A DNA stretch of 64,000 nucleotides. Source: DAHUXN01 sp963729815 (GTDB taxonomy: Bacteria > Acidobacteriota > Terriglobia > Acidiferrales > UBA7541). Location: positions 186,001 to 250,000 of the forward strand of contig CAVSPU010000004.1 in the NCBI GenBank assembly GCA_963729815.1. The letters are read 5' to 3'. Below the pieces are notes generated by a model. It worked only from the letters and a program-made list of their open reading frames with translations, was not told where the DNA came from and did not search any database. Each line of letters opens with the position of its first letter. Position 1 is the stretch's first letter. Both the position numbers and the translations under genes were made by a program. Below are positions 38,885-47,984 of this stretch, piece after piece.

Positions 38885-40429
38885 TCAATCGCCCACATTT
38901 CGCACCTCTGCTCTGGATTGTCCAAATGCAACCTCAGCGTGCTTGGGCTTTCGTCTGGCGAGCGGAGAAGCGTGTTCAACGCTCTTCGGCAAGCACTGCG
39001 TCGCCCCTTGCCAGAGATACATCGCTGCATAGGCCCGCCACGGGCGCCAGGCGATCGATCGTTTTTCAAGTTCGCTTGGATGAAGTATCGAGGCGGCTCG
39101 CAAGAGGCCGAGATCGCTCGAAGGAAATGCGTCGGGGTCGCCGAACGCCCTCATTGCCACGTATTGCGCCGTCCACTCGCCGATTCCTGGCAATGCGCGG
39201 AACCGAGCAAGAAACGCGCTCACGTCGGCCGCACCTGCAAATGAGATATGGCCGTTAGCAACCGCGCGCGCCAACATGCGAATGGATTCTGCTCGCGCTC
39301 CCGGTAAACCAATATTCGCAACGTTCGCGTGCGCCAGCGCCTGGGGAGTCGGAAATAGATGCGTCAAACCATGGCTCGCTTTCACCGGCGTCCCAAATTC
39401 ATGTGCCAGCCGTCCCGCCAGAGTCGTTGCACCTTTCACTGTGACCTGCTGTCCGAGTATCGCTCGCACGGCAAGTTCAAAACCGTCCCAGCAACCTGGC
39501 ACTCGCAGGCCCGGATTCCTAGCAGCTTGTCTTTTCAGGAGGAGATCGCTTCCCAATCGGCATTCGATCTCGAATGGATCGGCGTTGAGGTCAAACATGT
39601 ACCGCATGCGCTCAACCACAAGAAAGAGCCACCGAGGATCCGCCAAACGAATGCGTGCAGCAATGGCGCTGTTGCCTTCATCCAGCGAAGCCTCGATGGA
39701 GCCATTGCACCCATCTACAGAAATTGTCCTGCGGTAGCAGCCCTGCTCCACAACTTCAACGCCTGGTGTCGCGCGCGGGCCGAGAAATGCCAGCATCCCG
39801 TTCCAATCGAATGGAGAGCGAAAGCGCAGACGAAACACATACTCATTTTCGGGCTCAGCCGGGATGCGTTGTGCAAGCTTTCGAATTTGCGTCGGAGTGC
39901 GGTCATAGACCCTGCGAATCGTGGCGTTGAAACGCCGAACGGTCTTGAAGCCTCCCGCGAGAGCCACTTCCTGCATGGGTAGCGCGGTCTCGTCGATCAG
40001 CTTCTTGACGAAATGCAACCGGCGTGTCTGCGCCATCTGATTGGGCGGCGCTCCGAGATGCTGCACAAATAATCGCCGAAGATGCCGCGAACTGACGCCC
40101 AGCCGGCTCGCTAGCCCATCTAGGCCGCCGTCTTCCAGAGGGCTTTCACTGATCAGCCGCAGCGCCCGCGAAACCGTCGTGGAACTGCCCATCCATGCGG
40201 GCGTTCCGGGAGAGCATTCTGGACGGCAACGCAGGCAAGGGCGGAAGCCAGCTTCGGCTGCTGCCGCGGCGGAAGCGAAGTAACGCACATTTTTTTCTTT
40301 ACAATGGGGCGTGGGGCAGATTGGTCGGCAGTAGACGCCGCTCGTGAGGACTGCGATGAAAATTCGCCCGTCGAAGCGCGCGTCACGCGTCATTCGCGCC
40401 CGGTAACACGTCCTGTGATCTAGCTGCAT
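38885..40429 (-). CDS. Ada-type regulator fused to AlkA-like 3-methyladenine DNA glycosylase
   Basis: This 514-residue protein has an Ada N-terminal zinc domain with C34, C38, C65 and C68 (GVYCRPICPTPHC ... FRPCLRCRPE). C34 corresponds to the Cys that accepts methyl groups from DNA phosphotriesters. An AraC-type helix-turn-helix follows (about 85-190, LASRLGVSSRHLRRLF). An AlkA-type HhH-GPD glycosylase occupies about 200-480 (LPGIGEWTAQYVAMRAFGDPDAFPSSDLGLLRA, with the catalytic Asp in SSD). It lacks the Ada C-terminal O6-methyltransferase domain. Such fusions sense and repair alkylation damage and probably activate their own gene. It is transcribed alone. Confidence 0.93.
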   Translation of the reverse strand: MQLDHRTCYRARMTRDARFDGRIFIAVLTSGVYCRPICPTPHCKEKNVRYFASAAAAAEAGFRPCLRCRPECSPGTPAWMGSSTTVSRALRLISESPLEDGGLDGLASRLGVSSRHLRRLFVQHLGAPPNQMAQTRRLHFVKKLIDETALPMQEVALAGGFKTVRRFNATIRRVYDRTPTQIRKLAQRIPAEPENEYVFRLRFRSPFDWNGMLAFLGPRATPGVEVVEQGCYRRTISVDGCNGSIEASLDEGNSAIAARIRLADPRWLFLVVERMRYMFDLNADPFEIECRLGSDLLLKRQAARNPGLRVPGCWDGFELAVRAILGQQVTVKGATTLAGRLAHEFGTPVKASHGLTHLFPTPQALAHANVANIGLPGARAESIRMLARAVANGHISFAGAADVSAFLARFRALPGIGEWTAQYVAMRAFGDPDAFPSSDLGLLRAASILHPSELEKRSIAWRPWRAYAAMYLWQGATQCLPKSVEHASPLARRKPKHAEVAFGQSRAEVRNVGD

Positions 40430-40569
40430 TTCGTTTCTTTCAAAATAGTCGAATCCCGAAACAAACGATGGACGTTATCGGACCTGATTCCGCGACCATG
40501 AAATTCCAACGGAACCGTTAATCGAATGCACAGCCCAACACAAAAGGTGGCCCGGTATACCCCCGCAAA

Positions 40570-41136
40570 TCACGGCCGATGAGGCCGGAATAACATGTCA
40601 AACCAAGGTTTCCAAGTCTTGCCGCCATCGGTCGAGATCACTGCGGTCTCGCGAACGCCTTCCATCACTGATTTCCAGGTGCCGCGAACCTGCCTCTTCG
40701 GTCCGTTCGCCAGGCGGTCGACGCCTCTCAAGACCATTTCTCCATTTTGGACATTACCTTCGATGACAAGCAACTTGCCGCGGTTGGTTACCCAAGTCTG
40801 GTGCCAGACCTTCCTTGTCGCATCGTAGATCGTGAAACTTTGCCCTTCGGATCCATCCATGCCGCGGTAATCCTCGCGCAAGACGCAGCCATCGAGGATG
40901 CGGTCGACGTGATTGCGCGCGGCAACAACGCCTGGCTTGTCCACATCGAATCCGTCCCAATCTCCAATCCAGAAATCGAATTGGTGATACTCAGGCGCCG
41001 CACACGGCGTTTGCTGCTGCAGTGCTTCAGAAACCAAGGCCAGTGGCGGCTCTTGAATTCCTGCGGAAACTGCCCCAGCCGCGAAAATGCAGGCCGTCAA
41101 CCATACGCCGAAACGAATCATTTCAATTTTCTCCAA
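40570..41136 (-). CDS. Secreted DUF1579-like protein
   Basis: This 188-residue protein has a signal peptide (VWLTACIFAAGAVSAG) and a compact beta-rich domain (HQFDFWIGDWDGF, GCVLREDYRGMDGSEGQSFTIYD, WHQTWVTNRG, ISTDGGKTWKPWFDMLF). This pattern, with an early FWIGDW motif, resembles small lipocalin-like DUF1579-type proteins common in Acidobacteria. Function is unknown, and the neighbours give no hint. Confidence 0.7.
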   Translation of the reverse strand: MEKIEMIRFGVWLTACIFAAGAVSAGIQEPPLALVSEALQQQTPCAAPEYHQFDFWIGDWDGFDVDKPGVVAARNHVDRILDGCVLREDYRGMDGSEGQSFTIYDATRKVWHQTWVTNRGKLLVIEGNVQNGEMVLRGVDRLANGPKRQVRGTWKSVMEGVRETAVISTDGGKTWKPWFDMLFRPHRP

Positions 41137-41246
41137 GTCGCGCGGGAGGTGATGGTCAAGGAGGCGAGGGCAGGGGGTAGACTGCCCTCATCCCTGAGTC
41201 GCGCTGCTCCACTATGCATGCCGGAGCAACTCGAACGACAGCTGTC

Positions 41247-42641
41247 CTACTCCGGCGCTTCCTGCGGTTTCACCGTTAGCAGGAAATGGCCAACCTTAAC
41301 GCGCTTGGTCATTTGCCTTCCCTCATCTCCCTGCGCCGCAAACCTCTGGGTTTGGCCATATGCCACTGGATCGCCGGGTGCGCAAGGAACCAACAAGACC
41401 GCATGCGCAACGGAAAAATTGACCGCTCCATCGGCGACCGGGTTGGCTTGCGCTGCGATCACCCCGCTGTCATTGATGCCTCCCGTGGAAGATATGTCCC
41501 AATTCGCGCTCGCCGAACCGATTAGATCGTTGAGCGGCGTCATCGTCCCATTTTGGTAGATGAACGCGCGCGCCCCGTCGAACTCGTAATCGGCGTAAGA
41601 CACGCCAACGATCTGGCTTTCGTCGTTTATGTCCGTGGCTTCGCTCATGGCATCGGAACCGCTGCCGCGTAGGCTGGGCAGCGTTCCAAGCGACACCATG
41701 CCGCCCCCTTTCGTCCAGATGTATGCCAGAAATCGGAACTGGAGCTGGCCGCTGATGACATCGTTCGGCCCGTTGTCGAATCCCACCACTACGCCGCGGT
41801 TGTTGATTGATTCTGGCGTGTTCCACGCGCTGCCTCCGAGACCGCCCAGGCTGATCGGTTTACCGTTTTGCCAGAGCACGGAGTGAATCGCGCTGTAGGA
41901 ACCAAGAGCAACATCGCAGCGGCCAGAGATGCCGACGATCTGCCCCAAATCATTGATCGCCGTCGCCGCCGAGTCAGAATCGGCTCCATACGGAGAAAGC
42001 TGCTTTACCTGCCACTTCCCTTGAAGGTCTCGTTGCCAAAGGGTTGCTTCAAACTGCAGAAACTGCGTTCCTGGAGGGTCAGCGCCGTTGCCTGCGCTTA
42101 CGCCAGCGCAAGTCGGGTCGTGGACGGTATTCTCCGCCCAGCCTACGATTTCGCCACGATCGTTATCGCCTCCGCCAACCGAGTTGTTGCCGCCGAGCCC
42201 AGGCAACTGCGTCATCATGCCGAATTGCCACGCAAACGCGACGCAGGAATTGCCGCTGCCAAAACCAAACGCTGGGCAAGAGAACGTCTCGTTTAGGGGG
42301 TCGTGCTTGCCGTTTTCCGTGATGCCAGAGATCAGCCCGAAATTATTCTTGACTGGCCACGAAACGTTGCTGTTCGGTCCGCCGAGTGTCCCGAGAGGGA
42401 TTTGCAGTCCATATAGCCAGAGGGTCGCGAGCTGAACTCCGCTTGCCTCCGTGGAGCCGCCCGTTGCCCACCCCAAATTGTTGATGGCATTGGCTGAGCT
42501 CACGGTTCCGCCCAGAGTGCCAAGATCAATTACGCGATAGTGCGTCGGTCCCGGTGGGTTTTGCGCAGAGAGCCGCGCCGGAATCGCCATTGCAGCAAAC
42601 AGAGTCATCGCCACGATCCATTTCGTTGTCCTGGATTTCAT
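41247..42641 (-). CDS. Secreted HAF-repeat protein
   Basis: The start at 42641 follows a canonical AGGAGG and gives 464 residues with a signal peptide (KWIVAMTLFAAMAIPARLSAQ). The body consists of HAF-type repeats with the pattern DLGTLGG..S.A..INN.G...G: VIDLGTLGGTVSSANAINNLG, IPLGTLGGPNSNVSW, ISLGGLGGSAWNTPESINNRG, VSLGTLPSLRGSGSDAMSEATDINDESQIVG. These are thought to form an extracellular beta-propeller. The family is widespread in Acidobacteria without a defined function. The frame extends another 75 codons upstream, but that part lacks family similarity and the signal peptide fixes the start. Confidence 0.85.
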   Translation of the reverse strand: MKSRTTKWIVAMTLFAAMAIPARLSAQNPPGPTHYRVIDLGTLGGTVSSANAINNLGWATGGSTEASGVQLATLWLYGLQIPLGTLGGPNSNVSWPVKNNFGLISGITENGKHDPLNETFSCPAFGFGSGNSCVAFAWQFGMMTQLPGLGGNNSVGGGDNDRGEIVGWAENTVHDPTCAGVSAGNGADPPGTQFLQFEATLWQRDLQGKWQVKQLSPYGADSDSAATAINDLGQIVGISGRCDVALGSYSAIHSVLWQNGKPISLGGLGGSAWNTPESINNRGVVVGFDNGPNDVISGQLQFRFLAYIWTKGGGMVSLGTLPSLRGSGSDAMSEATDINDESQIVGVSYADYEFDGARAFIYQNGTMTPLNDLIGSASANWDISSTGGINDSGVIAAQANPVADGAVNFSVAHAVLLVPCAPGDPVAYGQTQRFAAQGDEGRQMTKRVKVGHFLLTVKPQEAPE

Positions 42642-43036
42642 GTTGCCTCCTGTCTCGTTTCTTTTTCGATCCGGGCAACCGACTCGCTGGTCTGCGCTTT
42701 TTCCTTCCCTCACCGCTGATCGCTGCGATGCCCCTAAGAAAAGAGCAAACTGACGCCCCGGGAATCTGCTGCACCACTTATGGCGCAAGATAGCTCCAAT
42801 GACTGGGCGGCGTTGGACGTTTTCGGACGTGACTACCAAAGCAGTCGGCCTATCTGCGCGGCCCAACCAATTGCCGCTTGGGACGAGTACCGTCGCTTAA
42901 GCCGATTCAGGGAAGTCAGTTGCGCGCGAGGCAGGAATTGCGTTGTGGGGGAATCGAAACGGATGGACTTCCAGCGTTAGTTCGAGGGACTGCATATGGA
43001 AGGTGCTCGTCAGTCCTTAGGGCAATTCAGATTTCC
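42642..43036. other. Intergenic region without recognised features
   Basis: This 395-bp gap lies between the HAF-repeat gene start and the sigma-factor stop codon. It must hold the HAF-gene promoter on the minus strand, but I find no convincing hexamers, palindromes or gene. Confidence 0.5.
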
Positions 43037-44770
43037 TTATAGTGAGCCGTCGAGGAAGACTCGAAACTGGCTCGACCGCGACGGGTGGCGCAGCTTCCGC
43101 AACACTTTCGCTTCGATTTGCCGGATGCGCTCACGAGTAACAGCGAAAGTTCGTCCGACTTCCTCGAGCGTGTGCTCGCTCCCATCGTCCAGCCCAAATC
43201 GCATCTTGATGATTTTCTCCTCGCGAGGTGTGAGCGTCCTTAGCATCGTCCCCAATCTTTCCTTCAGATTGAGGTTGATGGCCGCGTCCGATGGCGAAAC
43301 AACAGCCTTATCCTCGATGAAATCGCGCAAATGCGAATCGTCGCCTTCGCCAATCGGGGTCTCGAACGACACAGGTTGCTGGGCAATTTTCTTGTTCCCG
43401 CGCACCTTTTCGACGGGTACCTCCATGCGCTGCGCGATTTCTTCCGAAGTGGGCTCGCGGCCAAGCTCCTGGACGAGCTGCCTGCTGGTCCGCAACTGCT
43501 TATTGATCGCCTCGAACATGTGAACCGGCACTCGAATCGTGCGTGCCTTATCGGCAATCGCGCGCGAGACCGCCTGGCGAATCCACCAGGTGGCATACGT
43601 TGAGAATTTATACCCGCGGCGCCATTCGAACTTTTCGGCCCCTCTCATCAATCCGATATTCCCCTCTTGAATCAAATCCAGAAATTCCAGGCCTCGGTTC
43701 GTGTACTTCTTGGCGATGGACACAACCAGGCGGAGATTTGCCTCAGTGAGCTCCTTCTTTGCGCGTTCTGCGTCGGCCTCCCCGCGCAGAACCAGCGTGA
43801 GCGAGCGCTTCATCGCTGTCGGCCCCACCAAGCTCGACTCTTCGATTTCTTTCATTTGTGTGCGGCGCATGCGTAGCTCGCGGCGTGCTTCGACGGCTGC
43901 GTTTCCGCGAGAGTTGCTGGCGCGACGCTCCAATCGGCTACATTCGCGCTCAAGAAAATGAAGCTGCTCCACCGTGTGGCGTAGCTTGTCAATCAGGCGC
44001 TTTTTCTCCACTGCATGAAAATCGAGTGAGCGAACCAGGAGCGACATTTCGATTCGCGTCCGCAACAACTGACGCTTGACCCGCAGATACACGCGCTTAT
44101 TGGCCCTCGGCGCCTTCTTTAGCCGAGCTGCCTGTTTAAGTCCCGCGCTATAGAGTTCCTCGATTTTATCGATGACCCGCAGTGTGCGGCGGGTCGTATC
44201 TGCAATTTGTTCAGGGGTCAACTCTTCTTCGTCGAAATGCACGATCTCCTTGATCGAGCGCGCCCCATTGCGCAACTCCCCGCCAATTGCAATGAGCTCC
44301 CTGAGAATAATCGGAGATCGAGAGATCGTCTTGAGCACAAGCCCGTGCCCGCGCTCCATGCGTTGAGCGAGCGCCACCTCGCCTTCGCGTTTTAGAAGGG
44401 GCACGCTACCCATCTCGCGGAGATATAGCCGGACCGGATCGTTCGTCTTATCCAAGACGCCGGGCGTCTCGTCGAGATTGGCTTTTTCGCTGCGCGCATC
44501 TTCCGCGTGCGCGCTCGGATCACGCACATCAATTTCGGCCTCTTCTGCGATGGCCAGCACACCCGGCGCAACGCCCCTCACGAAGGCATCTTCGCCGATG
44601 TGACTGCCGTCGCGTTCGAACGCGGAAAACAAGCCGTTGATTTCTTCCGATGAGTTCGCCTCGGCCGGCAGAACGCCACTTGCTTCGCCATGGAGCAGAT
44701 CATCGCGCTCCTTGTCCAGGTTGAGGAGGCTGCCGAACTGATCATCTTTTTCTCGAATCACGAGCGACAA
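43037..44770 (-). CDS. rpoD: RpoD-like sigma-70 factor
   Basis: From the TTG at 44770, preceded by GAAGGAGAAACC, the product has 577 residues; a GTG at 44761 is the alternative. The open frame continues to 45553 but overlaps the helicase gene and has no sigma similarity there. Region 1.2 is NDPVRLYLREMGSVPLLKREGE. Region 2 includes NLRLVVSIAKKYTNRGLEFLDLIQEGNIGLMR and YKFSTYATWWIRQAVSRAI. Region 3 is FETPIGEGDDSHLRDFIED, and region 4.2 is TLEEVGRTFAVTRERIRQIEAKVLRKLRHP. This is full group 1/2 sigma architecture. It may be the housekeeping sigma or a close paralogue; no dnaG lies beside it. Confidence 0.9.
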   Translation of the reverse strand: MSLVIREKDDQFGSLLNLDKERDDLLHGEASGVLPAEANSSEEINGLFSAFERDGSHIGEDAFVRGVAPGVLAIAEEAEIDVRDPSAHAEDARSEKANLDETPGVLDKTNDPVRLYLREMGSVPLLKREGEVALAQRMERGHGLVLKTISRSPIILRELIAIGGELRNGARSIKEIVHFDEEELTPEQIADTTRRTLRVIDKIEELYSAGLKQAARLKKAPRANKRVYLRVKRQLLRTRIEMSLLVRSLDFHAVEKKRLIDKLRHTVEQLHFLERECSRLERRASNSRGNAAVEARRELRMRRTQMKEIEESSLVGPTAMKRSLTLVLRGEADAERAKKELTEANLRLVVSIAKKYTNRGLEFLDLIQEGNIGLMRGAEKFEWRRGYKFSTYATWWIRQAVSRAIADKARTIRVPVHMFEAINKQLRTSRQLVQELGREPTSEEIAQRMEVPVEKVRGNKKIAQQPVSFETPIGEGDDSHLRDFIEDKAVVSPSDAAINLNLKERLGTMLRTLTPREEKIIKMRFGLDDGSEHTLEEVGRTFAVTRERIRQIEAKVLRKLRHPSRSSQFRVFLDGSL

Positions 44771-44862
44771 GGTTTCTCCTTCTGAGGCGGCTGGCAAAAT
44801 TGATCGTCGCGCCTCAAGCCCATACCAGCAAAGGAAACTCGGCCTTGAATTCCGCGCCGGCG

Positions 44863-46092
44863 TTAAGTTTCCATCTGCACCTGCAGGAATTCTCCCGGCA
44901 ACTGAACCATTTGGCTCTTGAAAACCGATGGCACGCCATTGATGTGTCCTTGGGATTCGCGCTTCTTCTCCTGGGGTGAACTCATGTCCACTGGCATCCG
45001 CTCGACCCGTATGCCGAGCGCGCGTTCCAATTGAAGCAATTCCGTTCTCTGCTCTCTCACAAAGAGAGTCGAGGCAACGCCCAACTGGCCTGCTCGCCCC
45101 GTGCGCCCTACTCGATGGATGAAATTCTCCGCTATGTCTGGCAAGTCGTAATTGATGACGTGAGCGATGTCCTGCACGTGGATCCCGCGCGAGGCCACGT
45201 CCGTCGCCACAAGCACGCGGTAACGTCCTTGCTGAAAGCCTTCGAGCGCCGCAGTTCTCTGGGGCTGTGAACGGTCGCCATGAATCATGGCCGCGTTGAC
45301 GCCCTGGCGAACCAATCCCTTGGCAATTCGCTCCGCTCCGCGCTTCGTGCGTGAAAACACAAGGCATCGTCCGGTTTCTTGAACGACGAGCCGATGCAAC
45401 ATTTCCTGCTTTCCGTCGATGGCCACCTCGAACGCCTGCAGACGCACATTTCCTGAAGGCTTCAGGATGTCCCCGAATTTCAAACGCACGGGGTTTCTCA
45501 CGTAATCCTTCACCAGGTGCGATACGGACGCTTCGAGAGTCGCGGAAAAGCACATCGTCTGCCGCTCTTTTGGCAGGCTCGCCGTAATTCTGCGAATCGA
45601 GGGCAGAAATCCCATATCCAACATGCGGTCCACTTCATCGAGCACAAGCGTTTCCAAAGCGCCGAATTGGACCAACCTTCGGCTCATGAAATCTTCCAGC
45701 CGTCCTGGAGTGGCGACGACCACGCGAGCTCCCTTGCGGATGGCGTTCAACTGCTGCACTTCGGATAAGCCACCCACAACGAGGGCCGCGGCTGCGAGTT
45801 TTTTCCCCCGCAAGACATTGTATTGCTCCACCACTTGCATGGCGAGTTCGCGCGTTGGGACCAGCACCAGCGCCGCGATTCCCGGCTTGTCTTGCCGGAG
45901 GAGTTTCTCGATCACTGGGATCAGAAACGCCAGGGTCTTGCCGGTTCCCGTTTGCGCCGTCGCGAGCACATCCTTGCCTTCCATCGCTTCCGGAATCGTC
46001 GCAGCCTGTACGGGCGTTGGAACGGAGAAGCGTGCTGCTGCCAGTCTCTCCTTCATATAGGGAGAGATGGGTAATTCTGAGAAATTTTCCAT
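44863..46092 (-). CDS. DEAD-box ATP-dependent RNA helicase (RhlE-like)
   Basis: This 409-residue protein has the helicase motifs in order: Q motif (FSVPTPVQAATIP), I (ATAQTGTGKT), Ia (PTRELA), Ib (TPGR), II (DEVD, a variant of DEAD), III (SAT), IV (CLVFSRTKRGAE), V (ATDVASRGIHV) and VI (HRVGRTGRAG). It is the core two-domain enzyme with a short tail (to VQMET). Such enzymes unwind short RNA duplexes in mRNA decay or ribosome assembly. The DEVD version of motif II is less usual than DEAD but keeps the Mg-contacting acidic residues. It lies 92 bp upstream of the sigma-factor start in the same direction. Confidence 0.93.
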   Translation of the reverse strand: MENFSELPISPYMKERLAAARFSVPTPVQAATIPEAMEGKDVLATAQTGTGKTLAFLIPVIEKLLRQDKPGIAALVLVPTRELAMQVVEQYNVLRGKKLAAAALVVGGLSEVQQLNAIRKGARVVVATPGRLEDFMSRRLVQFGALETLVLDEVDRMLDMGFLPSIRRITASLPKERQTMCFSATLEASVSHLVKDYVRNPVRLKFGDILKPSGNVRLQAFEVAIDGKQEMLHRLVVQETGRCLVFSRTKRGAERIAKGLVRQGVNAAMIHGDRSQPQRTAALEGFQQGRYRVLVATDVASRGIHVQDIAHVINYDLPDIAENFIHRVGRTGRAGQLGVASTLFVREQRTELLQLERALGIRVERMPVDMSSPQEKKRESQGHINGVPSVFKSQMVQLPGEFLQVQMET

Positions 46093-46400
46093 TTTGCTTT
46101 CTTGCTGGTAGAAGTGATTGAAGCGCCCACACCAAAGTACGCACGATTGCTTCTAGATCTTCTTGTCCAGTCTTCTTTTAGATTACGCTGAAAACGTACG
46201 GAGATAACTGATGGCGGGTATTCTCAGATCACACATCCAACCAGAGCAACCGCGCAACACAACCGAACTATTAAGCGCGAACCCACTATAACACATTCCC
46301 GGGCAAAGTGAAATGGGTCTCAGGGGGCTTGCCCGGAGAGCAACAATTCGCATCATCATTATTCCTTCGACCGCGGCGCCTGGAAGTGCTATCATGGTCT
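46093..46400. other. Helicase upstream region, no gene recognised
   Basis: This 308-bp region lies between the divergent helicase and a small Cys-containing gene. A long untranslated leader for the helicase, as in cold-induced RNA helicase genes, is possible, but no specific element can be identified by eye. Confidence 0.4.
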
Positions 46401-46628
46401 ATGAGCCGAGCCTACCGAGTCGTCTTCGAATGCCCAAAAGGTCGTCATAGCATCAACTTACAGAGGAAGTGCACCAAGGCTTCGCTCTCCGAAGTCGAGG
46501 CGATGAAGATGTTCGGAAACGTGGAAATCGCCTGCGTCGACCCCAATTGTGGCTGGCACGGCAAGGCCTCCAAGACGAAGCTCCTTCGAATCCTGCCCTT
46601 TGACTGGATATTCTCGCCCGCAACCTAA
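46401..46628 (+). CDS. Small Cys-containing hypothetical protein
   Basis: The in-frame ATG at 46401 gives a 75-residue protein (MSRAYRVVFECPKGRHSINL...). Its four cysteines lie in the pattern C...C...C-x4-C-GWHG (FECPKG, QRKC, IACVDPNCGWHG), suggesting a small zinc-binding or Fe-binding fold. No signal peptide is seen. The longer frame from 46308 is less likely because the upstream residues are Arg-rich and lack a ribosome site. I do not recognise the family; coding status is supported by composition only. Confidence 0.5.
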   Translation: MSRAYRVVFECPKGRHSINLQRKCTKASLSEVEAMKMFGNVEIACVDPNCGWHGKASKTKLLRILPFDWIFSPAT

Positions 46629-46912
46629 CAATGGGGCCGAGCAATCGTTTCCGTGCTACGTAGAGGTGTCAAGAATACCACTGTCGAGGACTTTCAAGCC
46701 TCCCCGCCCTGCTAAGTTTCGGTGCCCTAACTCAGCTGCGCATTATTGCTGATTTATTGCTCCCCACACTGCAAAGTAGCGACACACTAAACCCCCGCCA
46801 AGCGTCCACAGAATGCACCAGCTATCGCCTTACTGTTCCTGTCTCATCCCTCCGTTGCGCCGTGAAAAGACCCCCAAAGTGACTGCCTGCTGAACATGAG
46901 CCTCAGGCGATT

Positions 46913-47812
46913 TCAGCCCCGTACAGTCAGGACAGGGCACTTAGCGTTTGCGACCACCCTATGAGCCGTAACACGCTCGAGATGAGTTGCCGCACCGAGG
47001 TGTTTCGTCGCGTTGCGAACACCGAGCACAATCAAATCCGCGCCACGCTCTTTGGCTGCCGTAACAATCCGGGTGGCAGGATCACCCTCCTCCACGACTG
47101 CTTCGGGACGGCACCAAAAATCCGCTTCCTTCGGGAGCAGAGCGTTGAGCCGATACTGTGGGCTGGCTACGGAAATCTCACCGAGCTTCTGCTCATAACT
47201 GGCCCTTTCCTTTGGAATGACATGAAGCAGAAGGAGGCGAGCTTGATTTTCTTGTGCAAGTGACAGAGCGTAAGGCCATGCCACCAGAGAATGAGCCGAA
47301 AAATCCGTGGCGAACAAAACGCGATGGAATCGAGCACCATTATGTACGCCACTGGGCACAGCTGGACCGATGGTGAGCACTGGCACAGTGGAACGTCGGA
47401 AGATCTCTTCGGCGATCGAGCCGAGCAGAAGCCTCTGCGCGCCTGTGCGACCGTGCGTTCCGACGACGAGAAAGTCAATATTCTTGTCTTTGATCGCGCG
47501 TTCAATCGTCGGCCAAACTCCAATGCCCCACTCCATCATCGTCTCGTGAGGCACGTCGGCAAGGTGGGCTTCTATACGCTGCATCTCCGCTTTTGCGGTT
47601 TCCTCCTGCGCCTCCTGGGCTACGGCCACCGATGCTGGCGTCGTGTACAGCAAGGGATCGGGCCGCAAAACGTGCAACGCAAATGTCTTCGCGCCATACG
47701 CGCGCGCGATGCCGATTGCAAAGGGCAGCGCCGCTTCCGAAGGCTCGGAAAAATCCGTGAGGAATAAGATGTTCTTCAGACTGATTCGAGTCCCTGCTTC
47801 GAGAGTTGTCAT
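46913..47812 (-). CDS. Tandem-domain universal stress protein
   Basis: This 299-residue protein comprises two UspA domains (about 10-150 and 160-299). The first has the ATP-binding pattern VVGTHGRTGAQRLLLGSIAEEI.RRSTVPVLTIG; the second (VLGVRNATKHLGAATHLERVTAHRVV) has lost most of its glycine motif and may not bind nucleotide. GGGAGG stands before the ATG at 47812. USPs are induced under starvation or oxygen limitation. A GTGA-N6-TCAC palindrome is centred about 76 bp upstream of the start, linking the gene to the Crp/Fnr regulator at 55112. Confidence 0.92.
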   Translation of the reverse strand: MTTLEAGTRISLKNILFLTDFSEPSEAALPFAIGIARAYGAKTFALHVLRPDPLLYTTPASVAVAQEAQEETAKAEMQRIEAHLADVPHETMMEWGIGVWPTIERAIKDKNIDFLVVGTHGRTGAQRLLLGSIAEEIFRRSTVPVLTIGPAVPSGVHNGARFHRVLFATDFSAHSLVAWPYALSLAQENQARLLLLHVIPKERASYEQKLGEISVASPQYRLNALLPKEADFWCRPEAVVEEGDPATRIVTAAKERGADLIVLGVRNATKHLGAATHLERVTAHRVVANAKCPVLTVRG

Positions 47813-47881
47813 ATCCCACCTCCCAGCAATAGGATGCCCTGGATATGGGTTGAGGCGCTGTGCCCAATGTCACAGTTGGAA

Positions 47882-47895
47882 GTGAGCGACGTCAC
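47882..47895. promoter_or_regulatory. CRP-type palindrome upstream of USP gene
   Basis: GTGAGCGACGTCAC fits GTGA-N6-TCAC, with flanking A on both sides (A...CA). It lies between the leftward USP gene and the rightward gene at 47985, so it could serve either promoter. It is the same motif as the sites at 48944, 52891, 54944, 54966, 55870 and 55892. Confidence 0.68.
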
Positions 47896-47984
47896 ATCGG
47901 CATCATACTAGCCTGTGATATCAATATTAGATGGTGAGCATGATGTGTATTTTGGACGTACAATGCGCGAGCGGAAACTAAACC

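Noticed and set aside
44771..45553. N-terminal extension of the sigma-factor frame to 838 codons
   Set aside because: It lies opposite none but overlaps the same-strand helicase gene in another frame, is Arg-rich and has no sigma similarity. The TTG at 44770 with GAAGGAG is a better start.
47935..47955. FNR-like site near the TGTGATATCAAT sequence
   Set aside because: It lacks the TTGAT-N4-ATCAA symmetry and does not fit GTGA-N6-TCAC; the nearby 47882 site is a far better match.
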